Part shown: one piece after another, positions 58,024 to 64,000 of the stretch
Layout of the letters: the number at the start of each line of letters is the position of its first letter
How positions within the stretch are numbered: position 1 is the first letter of the stretch
NCBI GenBank assembly: GCA_932521035.1
Contig: OW051495.1
Location: forward strand, 7,874,001 to 7,938,000
Direction of reading: 5' to 3'
DNA: 64,000 nucleotides
From: Oscheius dolichura
Taxonomy: Eukaryota > Nematoda > Chromadorea > Rhabditida > Rhabditidae
The notes under the pieces: generated by a model
Database searches by the model: none
The model's input: the letters and a program-made list of their open reading frames with translations, nothing else
Told to the model about the DNA's origin: nothing
Translations under genes and position numbers: made by a program

Positions 58024-59049
58024 ATGGCAGGTTTGCCTCTACTTGATCTTAATCCTACCTTTCTGGAAAAAGTCATTAATAAGGTTTTGCTTTCCATACA
58101 TTTGGAAACAATTTGTAGACCCAAGAAACGAGCTATTTTCGGCTGCAGCAGACATGCCGAGCTGTGAATGAATTCATTCGAAGTTGTCCAAATATCTCTG
58201 TGCATTTACCCGGGTATTTTTGTTTGAGAAATAGTCAAGAAAGAGGATCATATTGGTTTTATGCTGCGAAATATGGAGGAATTATCGAAGTTGACGCTCT
58301 CTACGGCACTCGATTATGGGTAATTGATACGGTTTATCTCGAAACAGGTCAGTGGCTAGCTTCTTCTCAAAACCTTGACGATGAAGCAGGAACAGTTGAT
58401 CCGATTTGTAATTCTCTCATGAGAAATGGAATACTGTGTAAGGAATTATTTCTGTATAAGAACGAGTTTACTGTGGAAGACTGTAAGATGCTTCTAAACA
58501 GTTTACAGCCGATATCCGCGGTGTTAAACGGCGAGGGACCCTATCAAGTCGAAGAACTCTTACAGTCACAGTCGCTGGTAAGTATTCCACGTTCGCACTT
58601 CCCATTATTCCATTAGAAAAATGTAGAAGTACGTCTGGACCCGAGCGATACTATTAGGGTGCTACCGCAGTTCCTTTCCCATTTTGAGGAAGTGACAATT
58701 CGTATGGGAGACTCTAATGGCCAGCTGGATATGCTCCATACTGTTTTACAGGTAGTACAAGAAGATAAAGATCTTTATCCTTGTTCTCATTCAGATCCTC
58801 TTTGCTCAACCGCTGAATCCAAATCTTCGTGAATTCCTCTTCATTGTAGAATGGGGAAACTTGCCTACTGTAGAAGAATTGGAGAAAAGATTGGATTATC
58901 ACAAATTGATGATACTCTGCACAACTTCCGATGATTTGATTTTTACAGTAGACCTTCCTGATCACTTCCCGTCTAGAGCTCACTTTTGTGTCACCATTAT
59001 CAATGGCAACTATGCTGAGATTAGTTATCGACGGGAGAGTAACTTTTAG
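58024..59049 (+). CDS. F-box protein, nematode-expanded family (copy B)
   Basis: Five exons: 58024-58083, 58119-58347, 58390-58577, 58617-58751, 58795-59049; 288 aa, all phases close. N-terminus MAGLPLLDLNPTFLEKVINK, then 'SYFRLQQTCRAVNEFIRSC', the same F-box split as copy A. Intron 1 is only 35 bp. Intron 2 (42 bp) is a multiple of three and open, but removing it restores a 229-bp exon identical in length to copy A, so I accept it. Later blocks match copy A ('FTVEDCKMLLNSLQPISAVL', 'ILFAQPLNPNLREF', 'NLPTVEELEKRLDYHKL', 'DHFPSRAHFCVTI'). A putative SCF substrate adaptor; divergent from copy A at most positions, so the duplication is not recent. Confidence 0.82.
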
Positions 59050-59178
59050 AAAAGACTTGCCCCCATTCTACAAGAACTAAAGAAGACGTTTAGCAACTCT
59101 AACCGTTACTTTGATGTTTATTGTCTTTTCCGGAGCATATTGTAGGCACGTGTTTTTATAAAAAGGAAGGTAGAAAAC

Positions 59179-59238
59179 CTTTCTAATAATTTCTTCCAGA
59201 TGGGCTGAATAGAGTTCAAGAATAGGGAAACCGGCCAT
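59179..59238 (-). pseudogene. Orphan first exon of an F-box copy
   Basis: Twenty codons, MAGFPILELYSAHLEEIIRK, followed by a 'gttttc' donor, exactly the length and donor position of exon 1 of copies A and B. The next bases run into the 3' end of copy B on the opposite strand, with no following exon, so this is a relic. Confidence 0.65.
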
Positions 59239-59387
59239 TTCGACAGGGTGAAGCGAATTTGTGAGAAAAGTTAAAATTTTCCTGACGTAACAATCCGGGT
59301 GCTTCACAAACCAAACGTGTTTGAATTGTTCGACGCCATTTGCAGGTTAGAAACGGTTAAAAGTCTTTAAATTTTTGCGTTTTACAG

Positions 59388-59660
59388 ATCTTTCGAACCC
59401 AGCCATTACCGAATCTTCGCTCATTCTATCTTTATGCTAAAGTAGCCCGCCTCTTGCCCTCTAAAAAGTATTCGATGAAACTCTTTGCGACGTGGGGACT
59501 GTGAAGCATGAAAACCCACTGATCCGAGCCTATGTGGACTTGGATGCGATTCCTCTGCTGTTTCCTCCTCGCTCTTTCTGTGTATTCACCGTAAACAAGA
59601 AGAATCTAACCGCCGAAATCATTTATGGACAACAGGAGGAGGAATCCTTTCTACCCCGCG
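59388..59660 (+). pseudogene. Frameshifted last exon of an F-box copy
   Basis: After 'gttttacag' the frame reads IFRTQPLPNLRSFYLY, matching the last exon of copies A and B. It stops after about 38 codons, while the matching continuation ('VDLDAIPLLFPPRSFCVFTV') is in a different frame. This indicates a frameshift near 59465. No upstream exons of this copy were found on the plus strand. Confidence 0.6.
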
Positions 59661-60066
59661 GGCGGTCGGCCCTCATTTTTCTGCCACCAAAACAGCCAGC
59701 CGCGGTTGCTGTCAACCTTTGCCGACTTCAACTCGTGTTACTGCTCGTCCGCCGCCGTGCTGCCGTGACAAAGGACAGGATCCCGAGCCTCAAGCCGGAC
59801 TGGAGTACCGTGAGGCCGTACGCTCTACTCGATTCCACATCCTAGCCGGCCAGCGACTTCTACCAACAGAAGAAGCAACAACATCAGCGGCTATGGATGT
59901 GGGCTCCCTCTCCCCGTCGACTTGCCCACCTGGGAGAGTACCGGCCTACCACCTCGCCGTCCCGCTGTAGCAGTTCAAGAACTCGCGCAGCAACAAGGGA
60001 CAAGAGGCCTCCATCGCGTGATATGCGCTGATTATGGGAATAAAACTTGAAACTTGAAACTTGAAT
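59655..60066 (+). mobile_element. Possible 3' remnant of a non-LTR retroelement
   Basis: A GC-rich segment starting abruptly inside the F-box relic, unlike the AT-rich surroundings, with broken open frames. It ends in three tandem copies of a heptamer (ACTTGAA-type, 60042-60066) after 'gggaataaa'. A 5'-truncated body with a short tandem tail is typical of some LINE or SINE ends. No reverse transcriptase motif is visible, so this is tentative. Confidence 0.35.
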
Positions 60067-60122
60067 AGAATATCTGACAAAAATTAGATTGGAATGAGGT
60101 GCAAACCTTCATAGAAAAAAAA

Positions 60123-63100
60123 TTAGAAGCGAGTTGTTTGCAAGTTTTGAGGATGCTCGTGCCGATAACTTGAAGGGTTACCCGCTGTGGCCTCAGTCTC
60201 CTCCTTCTTAATTCCTCTGTGATAAACCACTTCTCCGTAGTAGTGATGGTATCTGGTAGAATCTTTCTATTACGGTCGTTGGAGCCGATTATTTACCTCG
60301 CAAATAAGTAGCAATAGAAAGAAACTATTGGATAGGAAACATAGGGCAACTTCTCCAAGATCTGAAATTGTAATTATTTCATATATTTACTTGCTATACC
60401 TTTTCCAAAATGTCCCATTGATACTTCTCCATATATGCTTCGCTGCGAACTTCCTCTGCAGTGAATGCGTCGTATGCGTCCGTATAGATGTACTCTGCGT
60501 AGCAGGAAACTGCTTTACTGTAGATCTTGGCTTTTGTATTATAATCATATCGTATACAGTAATCGGTGAGCAATATTTGGTCATAAATATAATAGCGTAT
60601 TCGATTTGTAGACAATTGAAGATACTGAAAACAAGGGAGTAGTGTAGCCTGATTCCAACGGCTCGCTCCTATATAGTTCGATCCCCTGCACCCGTAAAGT
60701 CTTGGCAGTAGAGCCATCTTTACTTAAAAGAGTTACAAAAATGTGACGCCGTTGTATCTTCGTCTTGCCAAAACTTTACGGGTGCAGGGGTCTATCGGGC
60801 TATCGAGGACTGAGCCAATTTTTTAGGCACGGGCGATTATTACCAGAATTATAAGTATGGTGAAATTATGACGTGGAATAGCGGCATATCGGCGAGTTAA
60901 ACTGTAAAAAATAACAACCACGGCTATCATTAGACCATCGCAGATGTCGGAATAAGTAGAGAGAGCTTGCTAAACCCAAAAGTTTTTACAAAAAATAGTC
61001 ATTGTTCTACTCCAAACGTTTCCAGTGGTACTTGGTCCAGACGGAAGTCTGAGTAAGGCATGGCTAGTTGTAGTCGTCCATTGTAATATTGTAGAAACGT
61101 CTCACTCGGAACATATTTTGTAAAATTATCAACATAATCAATGTTCTAAAAAGCTTTTCTAATGTCTTCACTAAACATACCATAATAAATGACATGTAAA
61201 CAATTCCTTTAGGATCAGTGGGCCTCTTGATACGTACAGTTATGTACAGCTGGGAAATTAGGTAAATTGTTAGGAATATTGAAGAAATCAGAACAAGAGC
61301 ACAATAAATTGCAGAAATACGATAGGAATCGGTCCTGAAAGGATCATTTTGGGGTGAGTGTAACAGTACCTGTAGAAGACGATAATATCGATGTAACAGA
61401 GCATTATAATCACTAGACAGGCATGTTTGGAGGCAACAAGAATGCGCTGAATCCATTGAATCGGCTGATAGTTGAGAAAGGGAGATTCAAATTCAGGGAA
61501 TTGATAGTTGTCATACACGAGGCCAGTAAATGTAACATAGGATTTCTGGAAAACAATCGGGATAAGCATGCTCCTTTTTTGGAGTCGGCTCAGTACACGC
61601 TAATCCGATTCCCTGAACCAGTAAAGTATTGGCAAGGCGGAACTATAAACTATAAAGGCGTCACAATTTTGTAACTGTTTTGAATAAAGATGAGCCTACT
61701 GCCGAGACTTCACGGGTGCAGGGGATCGGACTATCGTGTACCAAGCCAATACTCTTCCCAGTCTTGTCTTTCCTACCTGATAAAATACGCAACTCTCCAG
61801 CGCCACCAAGGTTGAAATAATGATGACAATAATAATCAGACTACGGGTATATGGCAGTCCTTTACTAGCGTGAGAGAATTGCAGCAAGATCAACGAGCGA
61901 ATCGAAAACGCCACTCCAATGGCTATACAAATCATAGAGAGGATCCACGTCTCCCGAATCGCGATCGTGTTCTCCATATTGGTCTGTTCTATCCTTGAAT
62001 AGATATAATATCCTAAAATGTTTTTATCTCTAATGAACACAATAAAATAACGTGCCACACGTGAAGTTGGGAAAGTCCGCGCACGGATCTGTAACTGTAT
62101 CAGAAAGAAAACTCTGATCATCGATGAGGAAATTTAATCTGTATGGGGTTTCTTCATTTAGGCTGACGTCTATCGGCCGTATTGGTTGTAACGACGGCAG
62201 TGACATGTTGGTAAGGAATCGATTCCAATGCACATGGACAACTTGTGTTGCATCCATTGAATGAGAACCCGTAAAGTCACTACAGGTCTTTCCATATTTT
62301 AGATTCTTATTGTTTCTTATATTCGGGCGTTCAACTGGAGATAGTACTGTATCTTGCTTAATAAACTTACATGGATAGACAGTCTGAAGTTTAGGAAAAA
62401 TGGCGTCAATCTTGTCGAACAATGTTCCCATGACGTGCAGCTGTCCAATAAGAAGAGTCAGGTTTTGGAACCTGTTTACTACAGTATCCAACTCAAAGGG
62501 ACCTGGAAATCCCTTATAATCCAAGAAAAAAATGGGAAGAACTAACCAATTAAACAGATAGTCCCGACAAATACTGTACAATTCTTCGGTATATTGAGTA
62601 AATCATACAGAATCTTATAATGATCCAATCGGAAGCAGGGATCATCCGTCTCACAGGTTTGATACATTGTCCGTCGAAATTGAGGATGATACGCCAAGAA
62701 GATTTGCTCCTCTTTGGAGAAACACTGCTTTCCGTCTACGGCGTGTAGACTATAGTACGCTTCTGGCTCTTCTTCATAAGAAAGGACAATCTGGCCGGGT
62801 CCTTCCACCTTCTTCAGAGAATTGAATCCCATTTTTATGAGATTTGGGGCTATGACATCGATAACATTTGTTAAACTGGAGAGCTCCGCTTAAATCGAAT
62901 TAAACACAAACAAAAAAAAGGAGAATGCCAAAAATTGATTATGGACAAAGGGCGGCTTACCTTCATTTTCATCACAGATAACCTCTTCCAGATTAGAAAA
63001 GAAGTACAAATTCTTCGAGCCAGTGTATTTTCTGACATAGATACACCCCTCAATCCTTTTTAAGCCAGAAAATGTGGAGAAGATTTGCCGGGCATATTTA

Positions 63101-63288
63101 TTGGCAGCTTCGTTGAGAATAAAGTGCCCCTTGACGACATCACATGATCCTGTGTTATTCTTTAGCCATTCATCAATAGGTACGGTAATTTCACAGATAG
63201 TTGAAACATTTTCCGGAGTATTGAAGAGGGGTGGATGATTTTGAGCGTGAATAGCCGGGAATATGAAGACTAGAAGGTAGAAAACCAT
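60123..63288 (-). CDS. Receptor L-domain protein with multi-pass membrane C-terminus
   Basis: Twelve exons: 62961-63288, 62547-62888, 62371-62502, 62085-62334, 61777-62029, 61370-61545, 61181-61334, 61011-61145, 60844-60969, 60400-60624, 60297-60361, 60123-60252; 771 aa, all phases close. Signal peptide MVFYLLVFIFPAIHA. Two receptor-L-like domains: 'CDVVKGHFILNEAAN' with 'FSGLKRIEGCIYVRKY' and 'FFSNLEEVICD'; then 'NCTVFVGTICLIG' with 'FQNLTLLIGQLHVMGT' and 'IFPKLQTVYP'. The second half has at least five membrane segments ('WILSMICIAIGVAFSI', 'SLIIIVIIISTLVALESC', 'ACLVIIMLCYIDIIVFY', 'IYCALVLISSIFLTIYLI', 'GLMIAVVVIFYSL') and a Tyr-rich tail. L domains bind ligands in insulin and EGF receptors; nematodes have many kinase-less relatives. 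Uncertain: the 36-bp intron 62335-62370 (multiple of three) and the donor at 62085. Confidence 0.75.
60660..60816 (+). mobile_element. MITE-like inverted-repeat element, copy 1
   Basis: 157 bp with imperfect terminal inverted repeats of about 45 bp: 'GGCTC' ends, with the shared inner block 'CCCCTGCACCCGTAAAGT' near each end. It makes up most of the 219-bp intron between exons 9 (60844-60969) and 10 (60400-60624) of the L-domain gene. No transposase. Confidence 0.75.
61587..61747 (-). mobile_element. MITE-like inverted-repeat element, copy 2
   Basis: 161 bp, the same element as at 60660 in the opposite orientation, aligning along its length ('CGATCCCCTGCACCCGT' versus 'CGATCCCCTGCACCCGT', 'CATCTTTA', 'AGTTACAAAA', 'TGTGACGCC'). 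It occupies most of the 231-bp intron between exons 5 (61777-62029) and 6 (61370-61545) of the L-domain gene. Confidence 0.75.
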
Positions 63289-63491
63289 AATCGGCTTCTT
63301 GTAAGTAACCAAGTCACATGGAAACGGGTCGAAAGGTAAGTGAATTACGAGGCAAGCGGAACCAAAGTACTTACAGCCGAAGCCGTTAATTGACATTCTT
63401 TTTTTGATTCAAATTGTACCCCAATATGCAGAATACCCCTCAAAAGATGCTGGAAAAATGGGCTACTATACATCTCTATTAGTCAAAACAT

Positions 63492-63741
63492 TTATTTGCC
63501 TCTGTCTGAAGGGAGATTGGGGTTTAGGCGCTTGACTCTCGTTATTCCAAGTAGAGGCTTGCAGCGCAGAACGCATCCGCTCAGATGGCAAAATGTAATA
63601 CAAGCCTTGAGCGGCCCACAATCTATTTCTCCTACGCATTCACCTCGGAGAACAAGGAAAGCAGCCACCAAGGGGAGCAATGTCTTAACTTAATTTTCAG
63701 AGGGGGATGAGGAGACATACTAGTAAAGGCAGAAAACGCAT
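63492..63741 (-). CDS. Small secreted six-cysteine peptide
   Basis: Two exons: 63721-63741 (7 codons) and 63492-63683; 70 aa, in phase across a 37-bp intron. Joined, they give an excellent signal peptide (MRFLPLLTLLPLVAAFLVL) followed by a compact cysteine motif: CVGEIDC, CITFC, CVLRC, with spacing C-x4-C-x5-C-x3-C-x4-C-x3-C. A basic, cysteine-free tail follows. Exon 2 alone has no ATG, so the tiny first exon is required. A TATA box lies on the minus strand at 63769-63774, and an AATAAA follows the stop on the coding strand. A disulphide-stabilised secreted peptide, for example antimicrobial-like or hormone-like, is possible; no family is assigned. Confidence 0.7.
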
Positions 63742-63768
63742 TTAGTCAAATAATACAAAGAGAGAGGC

Positions 63769-63774
63769 TTTATA
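63769..63774 (-). promoter_or_regulatory. TATA box of the six-cysteine peptide gene
   Basis: TATAAA on the minus strand about 28 bp before the ATG at 63741. This implies an extremely short leader if transcription starts at the usual distance. Confidence 0.5.
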
Positions 63775-64000
63775 AACCCTTTCTTCTAACAATTCTTGTA
63801 AGCCCGTGGGAGACTTCGTATTTGACGTCTGTTCCACTGCACTCCACATATTGGGGAATATGACAAAAGATTACTGCCTTCCCTGTAATAGTTTGTTTTT
63901 TTGAGTCAACGGGTTGTAAAGCTACCGAAGGACTAAAGAGATTTTGGGCGCCGATGCCCCGTTATTGTGGAGCAATGCGTCTTCTTATTCACTATTCATA

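Noticed and set aside
1-64000. CRISPR arrays, bacterial operons, integrated virus genes
   Set aside because: No direct-repeat/spacer pattern, no ribosome-binding-site operons and no viral polymerase or capsid motifs were seen; the window is spliced eukaryotic DNA.

Overview
This window looks like nuclear DNA of a free-living rhabditid-type nematode. The evidence is many short introns (mostly 35-60 bp, GT-AG, T-rich acceptors of both ttcag and tttag type), start codons placed just after acceptor-like sites (suggesting spliced-leader addition), nematode-expanded families (SRE chemoreceptor, CC-domain and C6/DUF281 cysteine-rich secreted proteins, F-box proteins, receptor L-domain protein) and a nematode-like 5S rRNA gene. 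I built gene models by hand from reading frames, splice consensus and phase. Every multi-exon model listed with exons closes in frame unless stated.

Layout. 1-1.67 kb: no gene seen. 1.67-23.2 kb is gene dense: CC-domain secreted protein (+), lysine-rich secreted protein (-), SMYD-type SET/MYND methyltransferase (+), small cysteine-bearing secreted protein (+), SRE chemoreceptor (-), small secreted peptide (+), CD36/SCARB scavenger receptor (+), peroxisomal acyl-CoA oxidase ending in SKL (+), aminoacylase-1 (-) with a 34-codon ORF directly upstream, a protein joining a C6/DUF281-type cysteine domain to an alpha carbonic anhydrase (+), and a small peptide precursor (-). 23.2-44.4 kb is sparse: one rhodopsin-class neuropeptide-type GPCR (27.5-29.3 kb, -) and one 5S rRNA gene (37.94-38.05 kb, +), the rest without supported genes, including an uninterrupted run of 18 G. 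44.4-52.0 kb: a Cys-loop ligand-gated ion channel (-) whose 3 kb intron holds a complete 12-exon gene on the other strand. 53.7-54.7 kb: C-type lectin (-) with a 20-Thr linker. 55-60 kb: a chemoreceptor fragment, an inverted head-to-head pair of F-box paralogues, relics of a further F-box copy, and a GC-rich insertion with a heptamer tail. 60.1-63.3 kb: a 12-exon receptor L-domain protein with a multi-pass membrane C-terminus, two of whose introns carry copies of the same inverted-repeat element. 63.5-63.7 kb: a small six-cysteine secreted peptide gene.

Functional links are modest. Acyl-CoA oxidase and aminoacylase are metabolic enzymes; the GPCR, ion channel and peptide candidates suit neuronal signalling; lectin, CC-domain, CD36 and cysteine-rich secreted proteins suit surface or immune roles. 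Nothing suggests operons, plasmids or recent bacterial transfer. The most unusual objects are the C6/DUF281-carbonic anhydrase joint protein, the L-domain multi-pass receptor with two copies of one inverted-repeat element in its introns, the gene nested in the channel intron, and the inverted F-box pair.
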